The position numbers and the translations under genes were made by a program. 61,233 bases of DNA from Candidatus Segatella mututuai (GTDB taxonomy: Bacteria; Bacteroidota; Bacteroidia; Bacteroidales; Bacteroidaceae), in NCBI GenBank assembly GCA_002439605.1, contig DJOI01000050.1:1-61233 (forward strand), in the 5' to 3' direction. The notes beneath the pieces were generated by a model. It did no database searches and was not told where the DNA came from. It worked only from the letters and a program-made list of their open reading frames with translations. Numbering within the stretch: position 1 is the first letter of the stretch; each line of letters starts with the position of its first letter. Positions 41,306 to 50,056 of this stretch are shown here, one piece after another.

Positions 41306-43825
41306 ATGAAAAGAATTGTTGCTGCTTTCATCACTATGTTATGGTTGCTTGCCGTACCGACGACGTTGCAAGCACAGACCGAAATAAGCGGCTATGTGGA
41401 AGACTCGCTCTCGCATAACCGCTTGCCCAATGTTTCCATCACCTTGCTGCGCAACGGAAAGCCCCTGAAGTTTACCCGAAGCAAGGCCGATGGTTCGTTT
41501 ACGCTCTCGGTCGATGAAAGGCATGTGGCGGATATGCTGCAAGCCACGTGCATGGGCTACAAGAAGACAAAAACACCGGTTTCATCGCCCAAAGAAACCA
41601 TTATCAGCATGCCTTCCACCGCATTCGTTCTCAAAGAGGTGCAGGTGAAAGGCTCACGCATCACAGGCCGCGACACCGTATCGTTCGATCTGACACGTTT
41701 TGCCGACGCACGAGACAACTCACTCAAAGATGTGCTGAAGAAGCTGCCCGGTGTAGACGTGGCCAAGAATGGGCAAATCAACTATAACGGCAAGCCCATC
41801 AATCGCTTTACTGTGGAAGGGCTCGACCTGACGGGTGGCAAGTACAATCAACTGGAGGAGAACATCAAGGCCAAAGACGTAAAAAAGGCCGAAGTCATCG
41901 AGCACGACCAGCCCATCAAAGCCTTGCAGAACAAGACCTACACCGACAACATTGCCATGAACATCGCCCTCAAGGACAGTGCTCGCGACAGACTGATGCC
42001 TACCATCAAACCGTATCTATTGATAGGCAACCACACCTATGTGGGTGGCGAGGCGATCCTGATGCAGATAGGTAAGAAAAGGCAGATGATGTACGACGCT
42101 GCTTACGACCGCACCGGCAAAGACCTAAGCGGCAGTCTCGACGAACTGGCCTCGTACAGCAACCGGCTGTCGGCTGCTTCGCTTCCCGCATGGCTCTCGG
42201 CACCAACCCTCGAAGCTCCCATCGACGAAGAACGATTGCGCTTCAACACCTCACAAAAGTATTCAGTCAACCACATCTCGAAGAACAAGCAGGATGCCGA
42301 GACCCGACTCGAAGCCAGCTACGTGCGCTCACTCGTCAGACAAAACCGAGAGAACACTTCCATATATGACCTTGGAGGCGAGGAACCCGTGACAACCACA
42401 GAGCAAACTCGCAAGACCATGAAGAGCGACATCCTGAACCTGGAATGGGAAAACAAGCTCAACCAAGCCACCCACTATGGCAACGAGCATTTCAGCCTGA
42501 ATGCCCAACAGACCGATGGTCTGTCGGCCATCGACCAATCGCTCACCCAGCGCATACGCATACCTCAGCTCAACATCGAAGGTAGCCTCTACCGACTCTT
42601 CGTATGGAAGAAAAGCCAACTGGCGTGGCGCTCGGTAGCCGACTACCATCATGGCGTGGCCGACCTATATGTGAACGACGAACGCAGCCGCCTGCGCACC
42701 AACCTATGGCATACTGCCCATGCCGTGGAATGGCAGAAGAATAGATTTCACTGGAGCCAACGCTACCAAGCCAGCATCGACTTCAAGGACATCATCGTGG
42801 GCAACCAAACCTCCAACGACAAGATGAGCCACAACATGGACATCTGCGCCAAGCTGACCCCTTTCTGGCAATACAAGACTGGCGACCTGAGGATGTACTT
42901 CTCGCCCACCTTCATCTGGGAGCGATTCACCAGACAGCAAAAGACACTCCTCACCGCATCGCCATTTGTATATCTCAACAAGAAAATAGACTTCCGCAGA
43001 GAACTGACTTTCTACACGGGTTACAACACCTCGACAGGCAGCCCCACCACCTATGCCATAGACCAATATCGCCGAAGTTATCGCTCTTGGTACACTTCTG
43101 CCGACATCGTTCCCATCAACCGTTCGCTATATGGCAAACTGAGCTACGACTACAAGCGACCCATCACCGAGACCTTCTTCAGTGCCTCGATCAACGCCAG
43201 CCGATACTGGCAAAACACCGCATCAGACCTTCGCATCGTAGACGGCAACTATTACACCGCCATCTATAGGCAGAACAGCAAGAGCGACAACCTCGGTGCC
43301 TCGCTATACGTATCGAAGGGTATCTACGACTGGCACCTGAAGACCCGCCTCAAGGCCGAATACAACTATGGCAAAGGCACACAGTATACCAGCCATCAGG
43401 CCATCGACTACACCAACCAGACCTATACGTTGACGCCCTCCATCGACTTCTCGCCCTCATGGTGCCAGTTCAGCTACGAGGGAGAGTTCACAATACTTAA
43501 CACCCAACGAACAAAAGCAGCGAATTCATCGCTCTTCAACTGGCATCAAGAGCTTTCCGCCACCGCTACCATCCATAACATCGACCTTACCTTCTCGCTC
43601 GTGCATTATCGCAACGAACTGCAAGATGGCAACAAGATAAACTGCCTATTGGGCGACGCCTCGGCCGTATGGCGTATCAAAAAGCTCCGCCTTCAGGCAG
43701 AGCTTCGCAATATATTCAACAAGAAGAGTTATGCCGAGACTACATACAGCGGCGTTAGCACTCTGACAAATAGTTATGAGTTGCGCCCGCGCGAGCTAAT
43801 GCTTACCGCCCAATATGCCTTCTAA
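41306..43825 (+). CDS. TonB-dependent-receptor-like outer membrane protein
   Basis: An 839-residue outer-membrane protein. A signal peptide (about 1-23) precedes a carboxypeptidase-regulatory-like domain (about 25-105: I-S-G-Y-V-E-D-S, G-S-F-T-L). Next comes a plug-like domain with L-K-D-V-L-K-K-L-P-G-V-D-V and N-R-F-T-V-E-G-L-D-L, then a long barrel rich in aromatic beta-strands ending in Y-A-F. Ending in an aromatic residue is typical of barrels inserted by Bam. This receptor type lacks a SusD partner here; with the GLPGLI pair and the nearby regulators it suggests uptake or export of a peptide, metal chelate or similar. Substrate unknown. Confidence 0.82.
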   Translation: MKRIVAAFITMLWLLAVPTTLQAQTEISGYVEDSLSHNRLPNVSITLLRNGKPLKFTRSKADGSFTLSVDERHVADMLQATCMGYKKTKTPVSSPKETIISMPSTAFVLKEVQVKGSRITGRDTVSFDLTRFADARDNSLKDVLKKLPGVDVAKNGQINYNGKPINRFTVEGLDLTGGKYNQLEENIKAKDVKKAEVIEHDQPIKALQNKTYTDNIAMNIALKDSARDRLMPTIKPYLLIGNHTYVGGEAILMQIGKKRQMMYDAAYDRTGKDLSGSLDELASYSNRLSAASLPAWLSAPTLEAPIDEERLRFNTSQKYSVNHISKNKQDAETRLEASYVRSLVRQNRENTSIYDLGGEEPVTTTEQTRKTMKSDILNLEWENKLNQATHYGNEHFSLNAQQTDGLSAIDQSLTQRIRIPQLNIEGSLYRLFVWKKSQLAWRSVADYHHGVADLYVNDERSRLRTNLWHTAHAVEWQKNRFHWSQRYQASIDFKDIIVGNQTSNDKMSHNMDICAKLTPFWQYKTGDLRMYFSPTFIWERFTRQQKTLLTASPFVYLNKKIDFRRELTFYTGYNTSTGSPTTYAIDQYRRSYRSWYTSADIVPINRSLYGKLSYDYKRPITETFFSASINASRYWQNTASDLRIVDGNYYTAIYRQNSKSDNLGASLYVSKGIYDWHLKTRLKAEYNYGKGTQYTSHQAIDYTNQTYTLTPSIDFSPSWCQFSYEGEFTILNTQRTKAANSSLFNWHQELSATATIHNIDLTFSLVHYRNELQDGNKINCLLGDASAVWRIKKLRLQAELRNIFNKKSYAETTYSGVSTLTNSYELRPRELMLTAQYAF

Positions 43826-43913
43826 CGGCATTCATACTGTATTATAACCGCATGCTAATATTATTCGTCGCTATAGGGGGCTACTCGAAAAGGAGCTATA
43901 TCATGTTTTACAC

Positions 43914-44639
43914 CTACACGGCATGCTCGTTTTGATCGGCCTGGATACCGAAGTACTCGTTTAGTTCGGCGATGGCCTCGCCGCCATTGTTGGGCAGGTC
44001 CTTGATGAGCCTGCCTTTCTCCAGAAGCAAGATACGGGAAGAGATATCTGCCACAAAATTGAGGTTGTGACTCGAAATAACAACCGTAGTACCCTGCTCT
44101 GTGCATGCCTGATGTATCAAACGGGCGATGTTCATCTGCGAGGAAGGGTCCAGATAGTTGAACGGTTCATCGAGCAAAAGAACCTTGGGGTTGATCACCA
44201 TTGCGCCAATGATTCCTACCTTCTGACGGTTTCCCTGCGAGAAATCACGCAAATACTTCTTTGTTCCCATGATTTCACCGTGCATAAACGTCTCAAACGG
44301 TGCCAGGCGTTCCTTCATCGTATCGCCGTCAATGCCATACACATCACCTATAAACGAGAAATACTCCTCGGGAGTAAGGAAGTCAACCAAGAAGCGTCCG
44401 TCAATATAGCTGCCCGTATAGGTTTTCCATTCTTCCGACTCGTTGACCTTCTTTCCCTCACTCTCCACAAAGCCATCGTCTGCCTTTATCAAGTCGAGGA
44501 CAAGGCGCAGCAAGGTGGTCTTTCCAGCTCCGTTGTTACCTACCAATCCCACTAATTCGCCCTGGGCAATGTCGAGGTTTTCTATATCCAGCACCGTTGT
44601 GCCATTATATATTTTCTTGAGATTCTGTATCTTAATCAT
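43914..44639 (-). CDS. ABC transporter ATP-binding protein
   Basis: A 241-residue ABC ATPase with Walker A G-N-N-G-A-G-K-T-T, signature F-S-Q-G-N-R-Q-K (a variant of LSGGQ), Walker B V-L-L-L-D-E-P, and a switch His in S-S-H-N-L. It pairs with the DUF5687 permease encoded 40 nt upstream on the same strand. The subfamily resembles CcmA-type exporters. A start four codons earlier is possible. Cargo is unknown. Confidence 0.9.
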   Translation of the reverse strand: MIKIQNLKKIYNGTTVLDIENLDIAQGELVGLVGNNGAGKTTLLRLVLDLIKADDGFVESEGKKVNESEEWKTYTGSYIDGRFLVDFLTPEEYFSFIGDVYGIDGDTMKERLAPFETFMHGEIMGTKKYLRDFSQGNRQKVGIIGAMVINPKVLLLDEPFNYLDPSSQMNIARLIHQACTEQGTTVVISSHNLNFVADISSRILLLEKGRLIKDLPNNGGEAIAELNEYFGIQADQNEHAV

Positions 44640-44679
44640 TTTGCTGTACACTTTTTAATCGTTGAACATAAAACTTCGC

Positions 44680-46068
44680 TTAATTCTCCATATATTTCTC
44701 TATGCGCTCATAGCGCCTGCGATCGTACAAGGCAGCCACACAGGCTATCACCTTGTGATGAACCAACAAGCTGGCAACAGCCAAAGCCACACTGACGAGA
44801 CACCACACCTCGGCACCCCACAGATAATACACACCCGCCATAAGCCCTAAAGGCACCAAGAATGCGATACCATAGAGATTGATTTTCATGTTGGCACCCT
44901 GCATATTGAACATCGAGTTGGAAAATATTTCCAGTCGTGAAGAGAAAAGGCAAGTCGGCAGATTGGAAAGGTTGACAAACACAGCCATACCCATGGCACC
45001 CAACAAAGTGAACACCGTTATCTCGGGAGAAAGAAAGACGAACACCAAACAGGCAATCGTCATCACACCGCTGATTGTCAGATAGAAATAGAAGCAATTA
45101 CGCAAGAGTTGCTCCACCTTTACAGGCTTCGTCTGCAAACCCTGGAAGAAGTTGGCCTCTATGCCAAAAGTCCACTGCGACAACACAACTGAAGGAAGCA
45201 ACACTGCTCCAACGACATATACTATCAGAGAAACTTTAGTACCAGTTTTACCATCGTCCATAGCTACCATCAACAAGGAATCGAGGAAGAAGATAATCAC
45301 CATGAGAAGCACCATGTTGCGCACACGCTTGGCACGAAGCAGCCCGATGTACTGCAACCTGTAGAGCGTCGTCTTGCCAAGACTTCTGAAACGTGAAGCC
45401 TTTTGCTTGTTCTCGTTATAAATCTTCAGGTTATAAAGGTAGAAAAGCAATCCGGCAGCTATGAGCACAGCCCATACCGCCATGCCAATGTTAATCAATA
45501 CTCCCGGCATCCAGGAGAAGCACACAAGATAAACAGTAAGGACCGCACCCATGCCTATCCACCCCAAGACCAAGGGCCAACGCAACATCCAGTCGGTTGT
45601 TTTACAATAGCAAGTGACATAAATACCATTGATAAAAGAGAAAGCCTGCATCAGCAGGTAGCCAGCTATTGCCTGAGGTACGCTAAGCAACCAGAAAAAC
45701 AAGGGGAGCATGAGCACAGGCATGACATAATTCCAGAAATTGGCAAGGTTGGTGAGCAGCAGGAAGCGGTTCCACACCTTCTCGGGCACGGGGCGCGACT
45801 TCAGATAATCGTCCATGGCTGTGCTGTCGCGCTTCATCACCACCTTCAAGATGATATCTGGCACCAACATGACCAACACCAAGATGGAGCAAAGTGCTGT
45901 AGGCGCTCCGTCCTCGAAAAGTTCCTCGCCATCAAGGGTGCTCCCGAAATAAAAGCCCAAGCCCATCATCACATAGACAAAAATGAGGTAACCACCCACA
46001 ATAGCATCCTTCCATGTGAAGAAGCGACGTTGCTGAAGCCACCATAGTCTAAACAATAATCGTAACAT
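44680..46068 (-). CDS. DUF5687 family ABC permease
   Basis: A 462-residue polytopic protein with about ten to twelve membrane helices, matching DUF5687. These Bacteroidota proteins pair with CcmA-like ATPases, as here. The N-terminal R-L-W-W-L-Q-Q-R-R and the central L-Y-R-L-Q-Y-I-G-L-L-R-A-K-R segments are cytoplasmic. The promoter is 29 nt upstream of the ATG. It shares no operon with the receptor gene downstream, which converges on the ATPase. Confidence 0.82.
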   Translation of the reverse strand: MLRLLFRLWWLQQRRFFTWKDAIVGGYLIFVYVMMGLGFYFGSTLDGEELFEDGAPTALCSILVLVMLVPDIILKVVMKRDSTAMDDYLKSRPVPEKVWNRFLLLTNLANFWNYVMPVLMLPLFFWLLSVPQAIAGYLLMQAFSFINGIYVTCYCKTTDWMLRWPLVLGWIGMGAVLTVYLVCFSWMPGVLINIGMAVWAVLIAAGLLFYLYNLKIYNENKQKASRFRSLGKTTLYRLQYIGLLRAKRVRNMVLLMVIIFFLDSLLMVAMDDGKTGTKVSLIVYVVGAVLLPSVVLSQWTFGIEANFFQGLQTKPVKVEQLLRNCFYFYLTISGVMTIACLVFVFLSPEITVFTLLGAMGMAVFVNLSNLPTCLFSSRLEIFSNSMFNMQGANMKINLYGIAFLVPLGLMAGVYYLWGAEVWCLVSVALAVASLLVHHKVIACVAALYDRRRYERIEKYMEN

Positions 46069-46097
46069 ATATCTGTGTTGTTAAGGGTTTATGGGCG

Positions 46098-46105
46098 CAA
46101 AGATA
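46098..46105 (-). promoter_or_regulatory. -7 box of the ABC transporter operon
   Basis: The minus strand reads TATCTTTG, 29 nt before the permease ATG. Confidence 0.5.
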
Positions 46106-46210
46106 AGCAAAAAGTGCTAAAAGTCGTTTCTTTTTGGTGGAAATAACCTAAAAATAACCATCATTTTATTATCATTGAAACTTTGCTTACGATAGTAGAA
46201 AGGAAAATGA

Positions 46211-46286
46211 AGCCTCACGCCACACACATCCATAGGGGGCACTCAGAATCGCTGAAATGCAAAAAACATGTATGTGGCGTGAGGCT
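46211..46286. repeat. 14-bp inverted repeat downstream of GH43
   Basis: AGCCTCACGCCACA at 46211-46224 pairs perfectly with 46273-46286; after one mismatch four more pairs extend the stem, leaving a loop of about 38 nt. It lies 24 nt beyond the GH43 stop, so on the minus strand it may end the xylan operon transcript. The minus strand lacks a T-run after it, so a processing or stability role is equally possible. Confidence 0.6.
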
Positions 46287-46309
46287 GAGCGTTCTCCAAT
46301 CATGAGTTG

Positions 46310-47272
46310 TCAGTCGGATATTACCGGCAGGATATTGTCGTCATCGTCATAGAAGAGCGGAGCCACCTTCAGGCTGCGAAGCCAGGTGATACCGTTGGAA
46401 GGCACACAGTCGTGGTGGAACAGGTACCACTGTCCCTTGTACTCTGCGATACTGTGATGGGTTGTCCAGCCTACCACCGGCTCTAAAATCACACCTTTAT
46501 AAGTAAAAGGACCATAGGGATTGTCGCCCACGGCATAACAGAGCAGATGGGTATCGCCCGTGGAATAGCTGAAGTAATACTTGCCCTTGTACTTGTGCAT
46601 CCAACTGGCTTCAAAGAAGCGGTGAGGGTCGTCGGCTGTAAGCAATTTTCCGTCCTCGTCTACGATGAGTACTGCCTTAGGCATCTCGGCAAACTGTTGC
46701 ACATCATCTGTCATCATCGCCACACGGGATGGCAGTGGGGCTTCCTTGCCTTTGGGCAGGTGCTCGTTCTTCAGCGCCTTGTTGTCCTTGTACCATTGCA
46801 GCTGTCCGCCCCAGATGCCACCAAAGTAGCAATATATCTTTCCGTCGTCGTCCTTGAACACGCAAGGGTCGATACTATAAGACTTGCGGATAGGGTCTGC
46901 GTTAGGAACAAATGGGCCTTCTGGTTTATCTGCCACAGCCACACCGAGATGGAACACACCATTGTAATCCTTTGCCGAGAAGATGAGATAATACTTACCA
47001 TCCTTCTCCACCACATCGTTGTCCCACATCTGCTTCTCCGCCCAAGGCACATCCTTCACATCGAGAATCACCCCATGGTCGGTCACCTCGCCTTGCATCA
47101 CGTCGTCGAGCGAAAGCACGTGATAGTCTTTCATCTGGAAGTGTCCGCCATCATCGTCAAAGCACTCACCGCTGTCCCAGTCGTGAGACGGATAAATATA
47201 CAGGCGTCCGTTAAACACGTTGGCAGAAGGGTCTGCCATATAATCTTTTGGAAATAAATATCTTGCTTTCAT
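46310..47272 (-). CDS. cytoplasmic GH43 beta-xylosidase/alpha-L-arabinofuranosidase
   Basis: A 320-residue five-bladed propeller of family GH43. Expected catalytic residues are D14 in M-A-D-P-S (base), D135 in S-I-D-P-C (pKa modulator) and E221 in F-F-E-A-S-W (acid). No signal peptide is present, so it should act in the cytoplasm on imported xylo-oligosaccharides. It lies 32 nt after the GH10 gene and is last in the symporter-GH10-GH43 operon, as xynB is in P. bryantii. A longer frame would overlap the GH10 gene. Confidence 0.9.
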   Translation of the reverse strand: MKARYLFPKDYMADPSANVFNGRLYIYPSHDWDSGECFDDDGGHFQMKDYHVLSLDDVMQGEVTDHGVILDVKDVPWAEKQMWDNDVVEKDGKYYLIFSAKDYNGVFHLGVAVADKPEGPFVPNADPIRKSYSIDPCVFKDDDGKIYCYFGGIWGGQLQWYKDNKALKNEHLPKGKEAPLPSRVAMMTDDVQQFAEMPKAVLIVDEDGKLLTADDPHRFFEASWMHKYKGKYYFSYSTGDTHLLCYAVGDNPYGPFTYKGVILEPVVGWTTHHSIAEYKGQWYLFHHDCVPSNGITWLRSLKVAPLFYDDDDNILPVISD

Positions 47273-47304
47273 CGTTGTTTGTTGTTTATAAAGTAACCAT
47301 AATC

Positions 47305-48420
47305 CTATTCGAATAATTTTACGATATCTTTGACTATAGGCTTTGCCTGATAGTTGCGGTCGAAGAGCAGAGGGTAATTGGTCCTTCCCTTCACAGGCCA
47401 GTCGTTGAGCCAAGAGTGCCCATCATCGACACCCCAGAATGTGACACGGCTGATAACATCCTTATGACGCTCTATTATCTTAAAGAGGTCGAGGTAACGC
47501 TGGTTGAAAAGTTTCTGCGCTTTCTTGTCCAATCCCTTCTCATACGGATTGTACTTCTTCATCAATTCAAACTTCTGGCTGATTTCCGCGCCACTGAATC
47601 CATCAGGGTTAGGGAGCATGTTCACATCCAGCTCTGTCATCATCACCTTCACGCCCTCAGCCGCAAAAGCCTCGATGCTCTTCTCGTACTCTGCATAGTC
47701 TGGATAATTATATCCGTTGTGACTTTGCATGCCAATGGCATCTATCCTGAGTCCCTTAGCTTTCAAGTTGCGGATAATCTTGCAATAAGTTTCACGTTTA
47801 GCAGGCTTCGCCATGGAATAATCATTGATGTAAAGCTCTACATTAGGGTCTGCCTCATGGGCGAACTGGAATGCCAACTCGATATATTCAGGTCCTATAA
47901 TCTTATAATATAGGGATTTGCGATAGCTACCATCATCCTCGATAGCCTCATTCACCACATCCCATCCCTTCACTCTACCTTTGTAATGAGTCACTACGGT
48001 CATGATGTGGTTGTACATACGACCGATGAGCACCTCACGGCTCACCAAGTTGCCCTTTTCATCGGTAAACATCCACTTAGGTGGTTGTGAGTGCCATACC
48101 AAGCAATGACCTATCAAAGTCTTGCCGTTCTTTTCCGCCCAGTCGGCGAGTTTGTCGCCATCGGTGAAATCAAAGCGATTCACCTCAGGATGGTTCACCT
48201 CGCCCTTCATGCAGTTCTCTGCCACCACTTGGTTGAACTGAGCCTTGACCAAAGCCTCAGCCTGCGGGTCTTCACCTGCAGGCAGGTTACGGTCTACTGC
48301 CGCTCCTATCAGGAAATATTTTCCCATCGCATCCTTCAAAGTGAGTTCGCTACTTGTCTTTTGCGCCCCTGCAGAAACTGCCAACAAAACGCCTGCTGCC
48401 AATGTCATGATTTTCTTCAT
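47305..48420 (-). CDS. secreted GH10 endo-1,4-beta-xylanase
   Basis: A 371-residue single-domain GH10 xylanase with a signal peptide (about 1-20, ending A-G-A-Q). The acid/base E158 lies in W-D-V-V-N-E and the nucleophile E263 in M-T-E-L-D-V; the H-x-L-V-W-H substrate strand is intact. No lipobox, so it is probably periplasmic. It sits between the symporter and GH43 genes (40- and 32-nt gaps), the same order as in the P. bryantii xylanase operon. It has no carbohydrate-binding module, which fits action on oligosaccharides already brought in. Confidence 0.95.
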   Translation of the reverse strand: MKKIMTLAAGVLLAVSAGAQKTSSELTLKDAMGKYFLIGAAVDRNLPAGEDPQAEALVKAQFNQVVAENCMKGEVNHPEVNRFDFTDGDKLADWAEKNGKTLIGHCLVWHSQPPKWMFTDEKGNLVSREVLIGRMYNHIMTVVTHYKGRVKGWDVVNEAIEDDGSYRKSLYYKIIGPEYIELAFQFAHEADPNVELYINDYSMAKPAKRETYCKIIRNLKAKGLRIDAIGMQSHNGYNYPDYAEYEKSIEAFAAEGVKVMMTELDVNMLPNPDGFSGAEISQKFELMKKYNPYEKGLDKKAQKLFNQRYLDLFKIIERHKDVISRVTFWGVDDGHSWLNDWPVKGRTNYPLLFDRNYQAKPIVKDIVKLFE

Positions 48421-48460
48421 ATCGTTCTTTTTTCGTTTTTGTTATTTACTGTCCTAACGG

Positions 48461-49891
48461 CTACGCCCCTTGATGGCGAGCTTCTATCTTCCTGTTGATA
48501 TCGTCGATTACCTCGTCGCTCAACTCATATTTAGAGATGATAAACATCGCCAAGAGGAGCAACAGGGCTGGAATGATGCAAACCAGCCACCTGATGCCTT
48601 CCTGCGCCAAAGCCGACTGCTGTTCCAAGTCGTTCATGAAGTAGGCACCTGCCGCATTGCCTACCGACATCATGGCAAAAGCTGTGATGAAGAACAGAGC
48701 CACGACACGCAACGGACGATTGTGGAAGAATTCCGTCCACAAATCGCTCACCTTCACTTTCTTGGTCTCGCTCTCGCCCATCACCACGCGTTCCTTGGTC
48801 TGTGTAAAACAGAACACGAGCAAGGCAAAACCCACCAAAGCATAAATGAGCATCGCAATAAACCAGGCATTGCTATCGGTAGGAAGAGCATTAGACTGCT
48901 GGGCTGCGGCAGCCTGATAGCCCGTCCACGCCAATACGGCTCCAGGCACTACACCTCCCAAAGCCATACCTGCCTTGTAGAAGATGCCAGTCAGCGCATT
49001 CACTATACCTGCTATGCGCTTTCCACTGGTAAACTCGGCATAAGAAATGACCTCTGGAATCAATGCCCACATATAGCCTGTAGCTACGATGACTCCTGTA
49101 GATTTGACAAACTGGGCTATGTACACCAACGTGATATGTTCCTTCACGGGTCCCATCTTGCTGATGGCGTAAAGCATAAGCATGCCTATGATGGCTACCG
49201 TGAGAAAGATGTAGAACATATTTTTCTTGCCCACCTTGCGCTTGATGGCAGGCACTAAGGGCATGAAGATAAACGAGGGCAACGAGCCTAAGCCCATAAA
49301 GAGAGCCATCTCGGTGGGCAAATCCTTGGCTGCTGCCAAGATGGCGACCAAGATAGGCACGCCTGCGGAGACACAGAGACCTCCTACATTCGCCATAAAC
49401 ATACGGACAGATGTCAAAATGGTGATTTCATCGGTGTCACGAGTCAAAGACGAGTTCAAGGCTCCGTATGGTACATTAATCAATGTATAGAGCATCGAAA
49501 GCCCCACATAGGTTACATAGGCATAGACGAGCTTGACGGTCTCGGTCTGTCCCTCCAGCCCGTTCCAGAAACAGAGGATAGCCAACACGGTGAGAGGCAA
49601 TCCTGCAAGGACAAGGTAGGAACGGTATTTTCCCCAGCGCGGATTATGCTTGTCGACATAGGTTCCCACCAAGGGATCCCATAGCACATCTACCAGGCGC
49701 ACCACCAGGAACATGGTGGCAGCCACACCAGGATTGAGTCCGTAGATATCTGTATAGAAAAAAAGCAGATACATACAGATAGTTTGATAAATCAGGTTTT
49801 GCGCCAAGTCGCCAGAACCGAAGCCAATACGCTGCAGCCAACTCAACTTGTAGAATCCTTTGGACTCCTGCAATTCAACAGTTTGTTTCAT
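48461..49891 (-). CDS. GPH-type sugar:cation symporter (xylan oligosaccharides)
   Basis: A 476-residue twelve-helix transporter of the glycoside-pentoside-hexuronide (GPH/MelB) family. The N-terminal G-F-G-S-G-D-L-A-Q-N and D-x-x-W-D-P-L-V-G (here D-V-L-W-D-P-L-V-G) motifs are characteristic, as is V-P-Y-G-A-L. As the first gene of the GH10-GH43 operon it should import xylo-oligosaccharides across the inner membrane. It is transcribed divergently from the HTCS regulator over a 165-bp gap. Confidence 0.9.
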   Translation of the reverse strand: MKQTVELQESKGFYKLSWLQRIGFGSGDLAQNLIYQTICMYLLFFYTDIYGLNPGVAATMFLVVRLVDVLWDPLVGTYVDKHNPRWGKYRSYLVLAGLPLTVLAILCFWNGLEGQTETVKLVYAYVTYVGLSMLYTLINVPYGALNSSLTRDTDEITILTSVRMFMANVGGLCVSAGVPILVAILAAAKDLPTEMALFMGLGSLPSFIFMPLVPAIKRKVGKKNMFYIFLTVAIIGMLMLYAISKMGPVKEHITLVYIAQFVKSTGVIVATGYMWALIPEVISYAEFTSGKRIAGIVNALTGIFYKAGMALGGVVPGAVLAWTGYQAAAAQQSNALPTDSNAWFIAMLIYALVGFALLVFCFTQTKERVVMGESETKKVKVSDLWTEFFHNRPLRVVALFFITAFAMMSVGNAAGAYFMNDLEQQSALAQEGIRWLVCIIPALLLLLAMFIISKYELSDEVIDDINRKIEARHQGA

Positions 49892-49925
49892 CTTTGTCGT
49901 TATTAGGGTTTTGTTCTTTATGGTG

Positions 49926-49933
49926 CAAAAGTA
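49926..49933 (-). promoter_or_regulatory. -7 box of the symporter-GH10-GH43 operon
   Basis: The minus strand reads TACTTTTG, 34 nt before the symporter ATG. No TTTG is found at the -33 distance, consistent with a promoter needing an activator. Confidence 0.55.
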
Positions 49934-49982
49934 CTAAAAACACTCGACAGACTGCCTATAAATTAGTCGCAGTAACATTATA

Positions 49983-50006
49983 ATTTGTCTCATTATTTGT
50001 TTCGTT
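49983..50006 (+). promoter_or_regulatory. tandem 12-bp repeat at the HTCS promoter
   Basis: ATTTGTCTCATT is directly followed by ATTTGTTTCGTT (10 of 12 identical). The second copy covers the -33 element of the HTCS gene, so protein bound here could autoregulate. It may also serve the divergent symporter promoter about 50 bp away. Confidence 0.4.
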
Positions 50007-50027
50007 CACTATTTTTTCTTACTTTTG
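49996..50027 (+). promoter_or_regulatory. promoter of the HTCS regulator
   Basis: TTTG at 49996-49999, 20 bp, then TACTTTTG at 50020-50027. An in-frame ATG at 49985 lies before the promoter and is excluded; ATGs at 50057 and 50069 remain. Confidence 0.75.
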
Positions 50028-50056
50028 CGACAAATAACAACCTAAAAGCGCCTAAC

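Noticed and set aside
43826..43913. Small peptide gene between the receptor and ABC genes
   Set aside because: No frame with a plausible start, ribosome site and length was seen in the 88 bases.
49882..49902. GTTTCATC match to the proposed HTCS core at the symporter start
   Set aside because: It overlaps the symporter start codon (ATGAAAC) and lies downstream of its -7 box, so the match is explained by coding sequence.
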